NCBI GenBank assembly: GCA_022826665.1 | Contig: JAJDUK010000085.1 | Coordinates: 1 to 52,745 of the forward strand | From: Alphaproteobacteria bacterium | Lineage (GTDB): Bacteria > Pseudomonadota > Alphaproteobacteria > UBA828 | DNA length: 52,745 nucleotides | Direction of reading: 5' to 3' | Part shown: positions 43,748 to 52,408 of the stretch, piece by piece | How positions within the stretch are numbered: position 1 is the first letter of the stretch | How the letters are laid out: each line of letters opens with the position of its first letter | Translations under genes and position numbers: made by a program | The notes under the pieces: generated by a model | The model's database searches: none | What the model was told of the DNA's origin: nothing | What the model saw: only the letters and a program-made list of their open reading frames with translations

Positions 43748-45778
43748 TTAGGCGGCGGTTATGGGCGCCGTCGCGGCGTGGAGCCAGTCGAGAGCGTCCG
43801 CGCGGTCCGCCAGTAGGGGTGCGAGGGTCTCCGCTACGCGCGCGTGGTAGGCGTCGAGCCAGGCGTGCTCGTCCGCCGTCAGCATGGCAGGCTCGATGAG
43901 GGCGCGGTCGATGGGAGCGAGCGTCAGCGTCTCGAAGCCGAGGAAGGCCCCGTCGGCGTCGTCGGCCTCCGTCACCGTCACCAGGTTCTCGATGCGGATG
44001 CCGTAGGCGCCGGTCTTGTAGTAGCCGGGCTCGTTGGAGACCACCATGCCGGGTGCGAGCGCCGCGCCCGAGCCCATGCGAGAGATGCGCTGCGGGCCCT
44101 CGTGCACGTTGAGGTAGTGGCCCACGCCGTGGCCGGTGCTGTGGTCGTAGTCGAGGCGCGCCTGCCACAGGAACTGGCGCGCGAGCGTGTCGAGCTGCGC
44201 ACCGGTGGTGCCGCGCGGGAAGCGTGCCGTCGCCAGCGCGATATGGCCGCGCAGCACGCGGGTGAAGCGGTCCCGGTGCTCGGGCTCAGGCCGGCCGATC
44301 GCGACCGTGCGGGTCACGTCCGTGGTGCCGTCCAGGTACTGCCCGCCCGAATCCACGAGGTAGAGGGTGCCCGGCTCCAGCGTGCGGTTGCTCTCCGTCG
44401 TCACCCGGTAGTGGACGATGGCGCCGTTCGGGCCGGAGCCCGAGATGGTATCGAAGCTCGGCCCCCGGTAGTGCTCGCCGCCGGCGCGCATCGCCGTCAG
44501 GCGCGCGACCGCGTCGAGTTCGGTGATCGAGCCAGGTGGCGCGGCCGCGAGCCAGGCCAGGAAGCGGGTGAGCGCCGCGCCATCCCGCCGATGGGCCGCG
44601 CGGATACCATCGAGCTCGACCGCGTTCTTGCAGGCCTTGGGCAATGCGCAGGGATCGGCGCCGCGAATCACCTCGGCACCTCCCTCCGTCAGCCGATCGA
44701 CCATCCAGACCGGCGTCACCGCCTCGTCAATCAGCACCGCCTTGTCCGCGTCGGCGAGCGCGTCGAGCGCGTTCGCCATGGTTTCCGGCGCCTGCACGTG
44801 CACGGCATTGCCGAGATGGGCCGGAACCTCGGGGAGGAGCTTGCGGCGGTCCACGAACCAATCCACGCCGCCGTCGCCGTGCACGATCGCGAAGGAGTGG
44901 GGGAGGGGGCTGTTGGCGACATCGGCGCCGCGCACGTTGAGCAGCCAGGCGATGGAATCGGGCGCGCTCAGGACCGCGGCGGCCGCGCCCTTCTCGGCCA
45001 GTCGGGCGGCGACGGTCTCGCGCTTCTCGCTCGCCTCGGCGCCCGCAAAGCGCGCCGGGTGGGGGGCGATGGGGCCGAGTGGGGCCGGCGGCTGGTCCGC
45101 CCACAGCGCGTCGATGGGATTGTCCTCGCACGGGACCAGGCGGGCACCGGCGGCGCGGCAGGGCGCAGCGAGCCGGTCTCTTTGGCTCGCGCCGTGAAGC
45201 CGGGGGTCGTAGCCGAGCGCGGCACCTTCCGCGAGATGCTCTTTGAGCCATTCGTCGGGCGGCTCCTCGGTGATGTGACGGTGCTCGTAGAGGCTCCCGT
45301 CCACCTGTGCCGCCGCCTGCAGGGTATAGCGCCCGTCGACGAAGAGCGCAGCCTGCTCGGCCAGCACGATCGCCATGCCGGCGGAGCCCGTGAAGCCGGT
45401 GAGCCACGCCAGCCGCTGCGAGCGGCGCGCCACATACTCGCCCTGATGCTCGTCGCTGAGCGGCACCACGAAGCCGTCGAGGCCACGCCTGGCAAGCTCG
45501 GCCCTGAGCGCCGCAAGCCGGGCCTCCTGCTGTGGAGTGCCGATCCCGTCCGGCGCCTCGGCGCAGAAGCGCCGCAGTGCGTCGAGCCGTTCGGCCAGCG
45601 CAGCGTCTGCCTCGGCAGCGGGGTGGATCAGGCGGAGCCAGTCTCGATTCTGCACCGCCGCCGCGGCGACACCCTGCACCAACGCTTCGACCTCATGGAT
45701 TGGCGTGTCGATACCGGCCTCGGCGAGCGCCTGCGCCAGCGCGCTTCGCCGGTCGGTTGTCGCGTTGTCTTCTGGCAT
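43748..45778 (-). CDS. Xaa-Pro aminopeptidase (aminopeptidase P family, long form)
   Basis: Cytoplasmic metallopeptidase that removes an N-terminal residue before proline. The protein is 676 aa with the three-domain layout of the long, eukaryote-like form. Metal ligands of the pita-bread fold are all present: two Asp in LVDSGGQYLDGTTDVTRTVA, His in STGHGVGHYLNVHEGP, and Glu in NEPGYYKTGAYGIRIENLV plus the later LAPIDRALIEP region. The N-terminal creatinase-like domain is visible at LARRGLDGFVVPLSDEHQGE. It is followed by the PrmA-like gene in the same orientation upstream (24 bases between stop and start), so the two may be cotranscribed. Confidence 0.95.
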   Translation of the reverse strand: MPEDNATTDRRSALAQALAEAGIDTPIHEVEALVQGVAAAAVQNRDWLRLIHPAAEADAALAERLDALRRFCAEAPDGIGTPQQEARLAALRAELARRGLDGFVVPLSDEHQGEYVARRSQRLAWLTGFTGSAGMAIVLAEQAALFVDGRYTLQAAAQVDGSLYEHRHITEEPPDEWLKEHLAEGAALGYDPRLHGASQRDRLAAPCRAAGARLVPCEDNPIDALWADQPPAPLGPIAPHPARFAGAEASEKRETVAARLAEKGAAAAVLSAPDSIAWLLNVRGADVANSPLPHSFAIVHGDGGVDWFVDRRKLLPEVPAHLGNAVHVQAPETMANALDALADADKAVLIDEAVTPVWMVDRLTEGGAEVIRGADPCALPKACKNAVELDGIRAAHRRDGAALTRFLAWLAAAPPGSITELDAVARLTAMRAGGEHYRGPSFDTISGSGPNGAIVHYRVTTESNRTLEPGTLYLVDSGGQYLDGTTDVTRTVAIGRPEPEHRDRFTRVLRGHIALATARFPRGTTGAQLDTLARQFLWQARLDYDHSTGHGVGHYLNVHEGPQRISRMGSGAALAPGMVVSNEPGYYKTGAYGIRIENLVTVTEADDADGAFLGFETLTLAPIDRALIEPAMLTADEHAWLDAYHARVAETLAPLLADRADALDWLHAATAPITAA

Positions 45779-45802
45779 GGAGCGTTTCTGCCAGTGCGCT
45801 GC

Positions 45803-46708
45803 TCACCGCGTCAATATCAGCGTGACCCAGGCGCCGAGCCGGATACGCCGCCGGAGCCGGAGCCCGGCCGCGCGGAAGGCCGCGAGCACCAGCCGCTCCT
45901 CGCCGGCGAGGAGGCCGGAGAGCACAGCAGCGCCGCTCGGCCGCAGGTGCCGGGCGAAGGCCGGCGCCATCCCGGCGATGGGCTTCGCCCTGATGTTGGC
46001 GACGATCAGGTCCGCCCCGCCGAGTCGCCGTACGGTGTCCGCACGGAAGCCCTCGCCCTGTACCGCCGTTACCCGGCGGGAGAGCCCGTTCCGCCGCACC
46101 GTTTCCCGCGCCGTGGCAACCGCTACGGGGTCGCTGTCGAGGGCGAGCACCCGCGCCGGCCAGAGCCGGGCCGCCGCCACCGCAAGGATGCCGGAGCCCG
46201 TGCCGATATCGAACGCTCGGGTCACGAGTCGGCGTCTGGCCAGCCAGTCGAGCGCGAGCAGGCAGCCTTGGGTCGATTCGTGGCGGCCGGAGCCGAAGGC
46301 GGGGCCGGCATCGACGCAGATGACGAAGCGTCGGCGGGGCGGGGACCGGTACGCGCCCACGATCGTCAAACGCCCCACCGAGACGGGTGGAAAGGAGGCG
46401 AGGGACTGAGCTTTCCAATCGGCGGGGCCCACCGGCTCGACCGACGTTTCGTCGGGCGCGACGCCCGCCGCGCTCAGCAGCGTGCACAACCGATTTGGCC
46501 TTGGGTCATCTCCTGTCGTGGCGGCGCCGAACAGGGTCACGCGCAGTAGGTCCACCGGGGCTTCCTCTATCGGGTGTATTGCCTTGATCGTCTCGGCCAC
46601 CACGGCATCTGCGTTCTCTTCGAGCGCCGGCTCCAGTGCCTCAAAAGCGGCCCGGTCGAGCGTCACCTGGAGCCGCCAGCCTTGGGTCTCGGGGCGATTT
46701 CCGCTCAC
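45803..46708 (-). CDS. prmA: Ribosomal protein L11 methyltransferase
   Basis: SAM-dependent methyltransferase that trimethylates ribosomal protein L11. The SAM motif is FDIGTGSGILAVAAARL, preceded by the family segment PAFGSGRHESTQGCLLALDW. The catalytic-region motif LIVANIRAKPIAGMAP corresponds to NIL...P in PrmA. The GTG at 46708 (301 aa) is preferred; a TTG at 46756 extends the frame but overlaps the region used by the divergent hydrolase gene. Where E. coli PrmA has GTGTHPTT, this protein has GSGRHEST, a variant common in alphaproteobacteria. Confidence 0.9.
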   Translation of the reverse strand: MSGNRPETQGWRLQVTLDRAAFEALEPALEENADAVVAETIKAIHPIEEAPVDLLRVTLFGAATTGDDPRPNRLCTLLSAAGVAPDETSVEPVGPADWKAQSLASFPPVSVGRLTIVGAYRSPPRRRFVICVDAGPAFGSGRHESTQGCLLALDWLARRRLVTRAFDIGTGSGILAVAAARLWPARVLALDSDPVAVATARETVRRNGLSRRVTAVQGEGFRADTVRRLGGADLIVANIRAKPIAGMAPAFARHLRPSGAAVLSGLLAGEERLVLAAFRAAGLRLRRRIRLGAWVTLILTR

Positions 46709-46776
46709 GGCCGCCCCCAGCGTGGTCCAATTCCGGCTAAGATGGGGCCCCCGCAACGCACGGTTGGAGGCCCGCG

Positions 46777-47481
46777 ATGCCTGAGATGCCGGATTGGCAA
46801 CGGTTCTTGAGCGCGGATGACAGGGAGACCATCGAGCGCGGCCGTTGGGCCAAGCGCGTCGGCTTCGGTGTGCGCCCGGCCGTCCTCCTCATCGACGTGC
46901 AGAACTACATGGTGGGGGAGGAGGGCAACCACGACCTCGCCGCCTATCCCTACAGCTGCGCCACGGGCTGGCCCGCCGTCTGGCAGACCAAGCGCATCGT
47001 CGGCGCGGCCCGCGCCGCCGGCGCCCCGGTGATCTACACCCGCTTCGCCATCGACCGTACCGTCGGCGATGCCGGGCTTTTCGACGCCAAGATCGGCGCG
47101 GAGGCGGGCGAGAACGTCTACTTCGAGGGTACTCACGGCGGCGAAATCGTGGCCGCAGTGGCGCCCGAGCCCAGCGATCTGGTCTTCACCAAGAAGAAGC
47201 CGAGCTCCTTCCACGGCACACCCCTCCTGCCCTATCTGATCGACCGCGCCATCGATACGCTGATCGTTACCGGCGGCGCCACCTGCAACTGCGTCCGGGC
47301 CACGGTCTTCGACGCGTTTTCTTACAATTACCGCACCATCGTACCGTCGGACGCGGTCTTCGACCGCCTGCCGATCAGCCACGCGATCAACCTGTTCGAC
47401 ATGAACCGCTGCTCGGCCGACGTGACCGACACCGAGGCCGTGCTGGACTATTTCGCCGAGCAGGCCCAGCGCGCGGCTTAA
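46777..47481 (+). CDS. Isochorismatase-family cysteine hydrolase, N-carbamoylsarcosine amidase-like
   Basis: A 234-aa hydrolase with the cysteine triad of the family: D40 in VLLIDVQNYM, a lysine in FTKKKPSSF (residues 139-141), and the nucleophile C172 in TGGATCNCVRAT. Related enzymes cleave isochorismate, nicotinamide, biuret, ureidoacrylate or N-carbamoylsarcosine; the insertion and long N-terminus resemble the carbamoylsarcosine-amidase group. A TTGGAGGC ribosome binding site precedes the ATG. It is transcribed divergently from prmA and is followed by the SRP RNA gene. The substrate is not determined. Confidence 0.88.
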   Translation: MPEMPDWQRFLSADDRETIERGRWAKRVGFGVRPAVLLIDVQNYMVGEEGNHDLAAYPYSCATGWPAVWQTKRIVGAARAAGAPVIYTRFAIDRTVGDAGLFDAKIGAEAGENVYFEGTHGGEIVAAVAPEPSDLVFTKKKPSSFHGTPLLPYLIDRAIDTLIVTGGATCNCVRATVFDAFSYNYRTIVPSDAVFDRLPISHAINLFDMNRCSADVTDTEAVLDYFAEQAQRAA

Positions 47482-47507
47482 AGGTCGCCGGTGGCACCTG
47501 CTATAGT
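47478..47507 (+). promoter_or_regulatory. Probable SRP RNA promoter
   Basis: TTAAAG (47478-47483, overlapping the end of the hydrolase gene) and TATAGT (47502-47507) are 18 bases apart. Transcription would begin near 47513, which matches the 5' base of the SRP RNA stem. Confidence 0.5.
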
Positions 47508-47510
47508 GCG

Positions 47511-47612
47511 GGCGGGAGATCGGCGGCGGACGGCTAACTCGCCAACCCGGTCAGGTCCGGAAGGAAGCAGCCGTAACGAGCTTCAAGCCGGGTCGTCTGC
47601 CGGTCTCCTGCC
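47511..47612 (+). ncRNA. ffs: Signal recognition particle RNA, small bacterial type (4.5S)
   Basis: The RNA partner of Ffh that targets membrane proteins to the translocon. The universally conserved core GTCAGGTCCGGAAGGAAGCA lies at 47550-47569, with its GGAA tetraloop and the asymmetric AGCAGCC side. The ends pair in a 14-bp stem (47511-47524 with 47599-47612, two G-U pairs). Length of about 102 bases fits the small form. Its position just before dnaX is conserved in many alphaproteobacteria and other bacteria. Confidence 0.95.
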
Positions 47613-47666
47613 GCCAACCCCACGCGCTGCCCCCGCGAAACGCGGACCGAAGGACGCCATGCACCG

Positions 47667-49394
47667 ATGAGCGAGGACGCCGCCGCCTATCGCGTGCTCG
47701 CGCGCAAGTACAGGCCGGCGAGCTTCGCCGGGCTGATCGGCCAGGAGGCCCTGGTACGCACGCTCAGCAACGCCATCGCGATGGACCGCCTGGCCCACGC
47801 CTACCTGCTGACGGGCGTGCGCGGGGTGGGCAAGACCTCGACCGCCCGGATCATCGCGCGCGCCCTCAACTGCATCGGCGAGGATGGCACCGGCGGCCCG
47901 ACGCCCGAGCCGTGCGGCAAGTGCGATCACTGCATCTCCATAGCCGAGGACTGCCACGTCGATGTGATCGAGATGGACGCGGCCTCGCGCACCGGCATCG
48001 ACGACGTGCGCGAGCTGATCGAGAGCGTGCGCTACCGCCCGGTCTCGGCGCGCTACAAGGTCTACATCATCGACGAAGTGCACATGCTCTCGAAGCAGGC
48101 TTTCAACGCCCTGCTCAAGACGCTCGAAGAGCCGCCGCCCCACGTCAAATTCGTGTTCGCGACGACCGAAGTGCGGCGTCTGCCGGTGACGGTGCTCTCG
48201 CGCTGCCAGCGCTTCGACCTGCGCCGTGTCGATATGGAGCTGCTGATCGAGCACTTCTCCGTCATCGCCACCAAAGAGGGGGCGGAAGTGGAGCCGGCAG
48301 CGCTCGCGCTTATCGCTAGGGCCGCCGACGGCTCGGTGCGGGACGGGCTTTCCGTTCTCGACCAAGCCATGGCGCACGAGGGCACGCGCATCACCGAAGA
48401 GGCGGTGCGGGCCATGCTTGGCCTCGCCGACCGCACCCGGCTCTTCGACCTGTTCGACATGCTGATGAAGGGCGCGATCAAGGACGCGCTGGACTGTTTT
48501 GCCGAGCTACACGACGCCGGCGCGGAGCCGCAGACCCTGTTGCAGGACCTGCTGGAGCTCTGCCACTGGCTGACGCGGCTGAAGCACGTGCCTGCGGCGG
48601 TGGAGGATCCCGCGGTGCCAGAGGCCGAGCGCACGCGCGGGCGCGCCATGGCCGAAGCGCTGGCGGTGCCGTCGCTCACCCAGACCTGGCAGATGCTGCT
48701 GAAGGGGCTGGAAGAGGCCAACCGAGCGGCGCGGCCTGCGCTTGCGGCCGAGATGACCCTAGTGCGGATCGCCTATGCCGCCGATCTGCCGAGTCCGGCC
48801 GATGCGCTCCGCGCCATCGGCACCGGCGGCAACGGGGCGCAGCCGAAAGACACACCCGCAGCATCGTCCGCCCCAGCTCCTGCGCCCGCATCAGGCGGTG
48901 CTGCAAGCGCCGGTGCAGCGGCTGAGCCGGCTGTAGTGCCCGAATCGACGCCCGAGCCGGCGCCCCAACCAGCACCGGTGGCCGTGTCCGCCCCGCAAAC
49001 GCAGCCGACATCTCTGCGCGAGATCGCCGCGCTCGCAGAGGGCCGGCGGGAGCCGATCCTGAGCGCGTGGCTCAGGACCGAGGTACGCCCCATCCGGGTC
49101 GCCGCAGGCGCGGTCGAGATCAACTGCGGACGTTCGCCTGACGGCAAGATGCTCGCCCTACTTCAGGAGCGGCTCGAGGAATGGACCGGCGAGCGCTGGA
49201 TGATCGCGCTGAGCGAAGAGGGGGGCGAGCCCACCCTCGACGAGCAGGATCGGGCCAAGCAGGAAGCGGCCGACCAGGCGGCGATGGACCATCCCCTGGT
49301 GCGGCAGGTCCTCGACGCCTTCCCCGGCGCGCGTGTGCGCAAGGTGCACCGGCCGGCGCCGGATAGCGGAAACGACGGAGATGCCACCCCATGA
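47667..49394 (+). CDS. dnaX: DNA polymerase III subunits gamma/tau
   Basis: Clamp-loader ATPase of the replisome, 575 aa. Walker A is GVRGVGKTSTAR. The zinc module is ALNCIGEDG...CGKCDHC, Walker B reads YIIDEVHMLSK, and sensor 1 lies in VFATTEVRRLPVTVLSRCQR. An Ala/Pro-rich linker (about residues 395-455) leads to a C-terminal tau domain that contacts the polymerase. Whether a short gamma form is made by frameshift is not evident; I see no A-rich slippery site. The stop overlaps the ybaB start as ATGA. Confidence 0.97.
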   Translation: MSEDAAAYRVLARKYRPASFAGLIGQEALVRTLSNAIAMDRLAHAYLLTGVRGVGKTSTARIIARALNCIGEDGTGGPTPEPCGKCDHCISIAEDCHVDVIEMDAASRTGIDDVRELIESVRYRPVSARYKVYIIDEVHMLSKQAFNALLKTLEEPPPHVKFVFATTEVRRLPVTVLSRCQRFDLRRVDMELLIEHFSVIATKEGAEVEPAALALIARAADGSVRDGLSVLDQAMAHEGTRITEEAVRAMLGLADRTRLFDLFDMLMKGAIKDALDCFAELHDAGAEPQTLLQDLLELCHWLTRLKHVPAAVEDPAVPEAERTRGRAMAEALAVPSLTQTWQMLLKGLEEANRAARPALAAEMTLVRIAYAADLPSPADALRAIGTGGNGAQPKDTPAASSAPAPAPASGGAASAGAAAEPAVVPESTPEPAPQPAPVAVSAPQTQPTSLREIAALAEGRREPILSAWLRTEVRPIRVAAGAVEINCGRSPDGKMLALLQERLEEWTGERWMIALSEEGGEPTLDEQDRAKQEAADQAAMDHPLVRQVLDAFPGARVRKVHRPAPDSGNDGDATP

Positions 49395-49714
49395 AGAACA
49401 TCGGCAAGATGCTGAAGCAGGCGCAGGAAATGCAGACCAGGATGGCCGAGCTGCAGGAAAGCCTCGGTGCGCTCGAGGTCGAGGGCACGGCAGGCGGCGG
49501 CCTGGTGCGGGTAACGCTCACGGGCAAGGGAGAGATGCGCCGCCTCTCCATCGACCCGGCACTGGTGAGCAGTGACGAGGTGGAGGTGCTGGAAGACCTG
49601 ATCGTCGCCGCCTTCAACGACGGCAAGGCCAAGGTGGAGCAGCTCGTTCAGGAACGCATGGCCGAGGTCACCGGCGGACTCAAGCTGCCGCCGGGCCTCG
49701 ATCTCGGCATGTGA
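49391..49714 (+). CDS. ybaB: YbaB/EbfC family nucleoid-associated protein
   Basis: Small DNA-binding protein, 107 aa. It begins [20 protein letters not shown], followed by [20 protein letters not shown] and the helix [20 protein letters not shown], all typical of the family, whose members bind DNA as tweezer-shaped dimers. It overlaps dnaX by 4 bases and is followed by recR, an arrangement found in most bacteria. Confidence 0.96.
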   Translation: MKNIGKMLKQAQEMQTRMAELQESLGALEVEGTAGGGLVRVTLTGKGEMRRLSIDPALVSSDEVEVLEDLIVAAFNDGKAKVEQLVQERMAEVTGGLKLPPGLDLGM

Positions 49715-49751
49715 GGGCGCGCCGCGACCATCCCCTCACTGGCGACGGGCG

Positions 49752-50348
49752 ATGACGAGCCCTGCGATCGAGCGACTGGTCGGGCATCTCGGCAAGCTCC
49801 CCGGTCTCGGGCCGCGCTCGGCTCGCCGCGCTGCGCTGCATTTGCTGGAGCGGCGCGAATCCCACCTGGAGCCGCTCTTGAGTGCGCTGCGCACGGCGGC
49901 GGAGAGCGTCCGTCCCTGCACCACCTGCGGCAATCTCGATGCGCAAGACCCGTGCGCCATCTGCGCCGATCCGGAGCGCGATCGCACGGCCATCTGCGTC
50001 GTCGAGCAGATCGCGGATCTGTGGGCGTTGGAGCGCACGCTGATGTTCCGCGGCCGCTATCACGTGCTGGGCGGGCTCTTGTCGGCCCTCGACGGCATCG
50101 GGCCGGAAGATCTCGCCATCGCCGGCCTCGTTGCCCGCGCCGGTGCGCCAGAGGTGAGCGAAATCATCCTCGCCACCAGCGCCACGGTGGATGGGCAGAC
50201 CACGGCTCACTATCTGACCGATCGGCTCGCCGAGAGCGGCGTCGCGATCTCCCGCCTCGCCCACGGCCTGCCGGTGGGCGGCGAGCTCGACTATCTCGAC
50301 GACGGCACCCTCGGCACCGCGCTCAAGGCACGCCAGCGCCTTCTCTGA
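49752..50348 (+). CDS. recR: Recombination mediator protein RecR
   Basis: RecR helps load RecA onto single-stranded DNA in the RecFOR pathway. The helix-hairpin-helix part is [17 protein letters not shown]. The zinc finger has cysteines in [16 protein letters not shown], and the Toprim domain follows with [14 protein letters not shown] and [16 protein letters not shown]. Length is 198 aa, normal. It is the third gene of the dnaX-ybaB-recR unit, with 37 bases to ybaB. Confidence 0.97.
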   Translation: MTSPAIERLVGHLGKLPGLGPRSARRAALHLLERRESHLEPLLSALRTAAESVRPCTTCGNLDAQDPCAICADPERDRTAICVVEQIADLWALERTLMFRGRYHVLGGLLSALDGIGPEDLAIAGLVARAGAPEVSEIILATSATVDGQTTAHYLTDRLAESGVAISRLAHGLPVGGELDYLDDGTLGTALKARQRLL

Positions 50349-50444
50349 ATCGGCGCGAATACGCGCTGGATTGTGCGGCCCACGCCTTCTATGGTCGCGC
50401 CCCGGCCGCTGGCGTGGTGGCCCACGAGAGCGGTGGAGAGGGCC

Positions 50445-51374
50445 ATGGCAGACGAGGCGAAGAGCGCGGGCCGGCTGGAACGCGTGCTGCGCGCGGGCGA
50501 GTTCGCCATCACGGCAGAGATGGGGCCGCCGGACTCAGTTGATCCGGCCGACGTTCTGGCCCACGCCGGTTGCCTCAAGGGGCTCGCCGATGCCGTCAAC
50601 GTGCTCGACGGAGCCGGCGCCCGCGCGCATCTCTCGCCGCTCGCGACTGCTGCGATTCTGGTCCGTGAAGGCATCGAGCCGGTGCTTCAGTTCACCATGC
50701 GCGACCGCAATCGCCTCGCACTGCAGGCCGACGTGCTGGGGGCGGCGGCGCTCGGTGTGCATAGCCTGCTCTGCCTCACCGGCGATTCGGTCGACGCCGG
50801 CGATCAGCCTGAGACGAAGCCGGTCTTCGACCTCAAGTCCAACGAGTTCATGGCGTTGGTCCGCACCATGCGGGACGAGGCCGTGCTGCCGGGCGGGCGT
50901 AGTCTCGCCTCCGTGCCTCGGTTGCTGATCGGCGGCGCCGATGCGCCCCGCGAGCCCAAGGCGGGTGAGGCGCCCACCAGCCTTCAGGCCAAGATCGAGG
51001 CGGGTGCGGATTTTTTCCAGACCCAGTTCTGCTTCGATATGGCGATGCTGAAGCGCTACCTCGCCTGGCTCGGGGACTTCGGCATTCCCGCGCGCACGTC
51101 GATCATCGTCGGCATCGGGCCCATACGGTCGGCGCGTTCGGCCCGCTGGATGAACGAGAATCTGTTCGGCGTGCACATCCCGGATGCGGTCATCGCCCGG
51201 CTCGATGGCGCCAAGGACCCGCAGGCCGAGGGCATCCGCATCTGCGTCGAGTTGATCGAGGAGTTGCGGGGAATCAAGGGCGTCGCCGGCGCACACCTGA
51301 TGGCGCCGCGCGGCGAGCAGGCGATTGCCGCGGTTATCGCTGAAACGGGCCTTCGCCGCTCCGCCAGCGCCTGA
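50445..51374 (+). CDS. Methylenetetrahydrofolate reductase-like protein
   Basis: A 309-aa TIM-barrel flavoprotein related to MetF. Family segments are FAITAEMGPPDSVDPADVLA, VLQFTMRDRNRLALQADVLG, SLLCLTGDSVDAGD and GADFFQTQFCFDMAMLKRYL. The ATG at 50445 follows GGAGAGGG and gives a normal start; the frame is open upstream from 50373. In alphaproteobacteria such shorter proteins often act with a zinc-finger partner or a methyltransferase; none is adjacent here, so the exact role (methyl supply for methionine or C1 catabolism) is not fixed. It follows recR but with 96 bases between. Confidence 0.88.
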   Translation: MADEAKSAGRLERVLRAGEFAITAEMGPPDSVDPADVLAHAGCLKGLADAVNVLDGAGARAHLSPLATAAILVREGIEPVLQFTMRDRNRLALQADVLGAAALGVHSLLCLTGDSVDAGDQPETKPVFDLKSNEFMALVRTMRDEAVLPGGRSLASVPRLLIGGADAPREPKAGEAPTSLQAKIEAGADFFQTQFCFDMAMLKRYLAWLGDFGIPARTSIIVGIGPIRSARSARWMNENLFGVHIPDAVIARLDGAKDPQAEGIRICVELIEELRGIKGVAGAHLMAPRGEQAIAAVIAETGLRRSASA

Positions 51375-51404
51375 ATGCGTCCTCAACGGTGCGCTTACGT
51401 TTCC

Positions 51405-52250
51405 CTAGAACAGTTGCCGGACGCCGATCTCGAGGAAGTGGATACGGAGGTTGGTGTCGGAGCCCACCGTTGCCACGTCGTTTGCGCCGCTGAACGACAA
51501 GCCGTCAACCATTTGCAGCCGATAGCCGATCTGGAGCGTGGCCGTATCCGATAGCGCGTAGCCCACTCCCGCTCCGATCTGATACGCGAGCGCGGTATCG
51601 CTGCCAGAGAGTTCGGGCACTTCGGGGATGGGTGGTTCAAATCCCGGTGGTGCTCCTTCCTGCTGGGCCAGCGCGGTCGCAACTGCCTGCGCCACCGCGC
51701 CGGTTTCGTAGCTCAGGCCGCCCCGGTCGACCCGAATCAAGCCGAGCCCGCCGCCGATGTAAGGGGTCCAGTTGTCCCCGGTGTCGAAGTCGTACCAGAC
51801 GTTCACTAGCGCACCGAACTGGTCGGCAGAGCCCGACACGGGGATGGCCAGTTCGTCCTGCAGGGTGAAGGAGCGTGCCGGCACGGTAATACTGCTGTGG
51901 GTCAGCTTGCTGACCTTGGCTCTGGCGAAGAAGATCTCGCCCTCGACGCGGAGATTGGAATCCAGGTGATGGCCGAGGACGGCGCCGAGCTTGAACCCCG
52001 TGTCATGCTCCGTCCTGACCGTCGCGCTGTAGCTCACTTCGTGCTGAACCAGGCCCTGCGGCCCCATCTGCGTCTGCTGGAAGGAACCGGTGGAGACCGA
52101 ATCCGTGTCGTCGATGAACATGAGGGGCATGTTCGCCCCGACATACCACTCCCCTTCCTGCGCCTTCGCAACTGACGCCCCGCCGAGTGCGAGGCCCGCG
52201 GCCGTCGCCACTCCAACAATCCAGCGCGATCCGAAGCTGTTTCCAGACAT
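51405..52250 (-). CDS. Outer-membrane beta-barrel protein
   Basis: A 281-aa porin-like protein. The signal peptide (SRWIVGVATAAGLALGGASV, cleavage near AKAQ) is followed by GEWYVGANMPLMFIDDTDS and an eight-strand barrel pattern of alternating hydrophobic residues. Examples are GAVLGHHLDSNLRVEGEIFF, NVWYDFDTGDNWTPYIGGGL and IGYRLQMVDGLSF. It ends LRIHFLEIGVRQLF with a terminal phenylalanine, the usual sorting signal for outer-membrane insertion. Family members include OmpA-like and Opa-like surface proteins; no ligand is evident. A GGGGAGAA ribosome binding site precedes the ATG. Confidence 0.86.
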   Translation of the reverse strand: MSGNSFGSRWIVGVATAAGLALGGASVAKAQEGEWYVGANMPLMFIDDTDSVSTGSFQQTQMGPQGLVQHEVSYSATVRTEHDTGFKLGAVLGHHLDSNLRVEGEIFFARAKVSKLTHSSITVPARSFTLQDELAIPVSGSADQFGALVNVWYDFDTGDNWTPYIGGGLGLIRVDRGGLSYETGAVAQAVATALAQQEGAPPGFEPPIPEVPELSGSDTALAYQIGAGVGYALSDTATLQIGYRLQMVDGLSFSGANDVATVGSDTNLRIHFLEIGVRQLF

Positions 52251-52408
52251 TTTCCGGTTCTCCCCGACTACGCCTCATCCGCCCATCTAGTCTAGGCTAT
52301 TGTGAGACGAAACGTGGCGCAAACGTCTGCGGCAGCCACGACACCCGCGCGTTTTGAACGCGTCGAGATACGCGTCCACCGTAAGCAGCGCTCAGCCAGC
52401 CTCTTTGC

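Noticed and set aside
43844-46549. Open frame of 901 codons on the plus strand
   Set aside because: Antisense to aminopeptidase P and prmA, both well supported; the product is a Gly/Ala/Arg/His-rich shadow.
47667-49394. Programmed frameshift site producing a short gamma form in dnaX
   Set aside because: No A-rich slippery sequence with a following hairpin is visible in the linker-coding part.
47511-50348. SRP RNA-dnaX-ybaB-recR order as a new arrangement
   Set aside because: This order is well known in many bacteria and was kept only as ordinary annotation.
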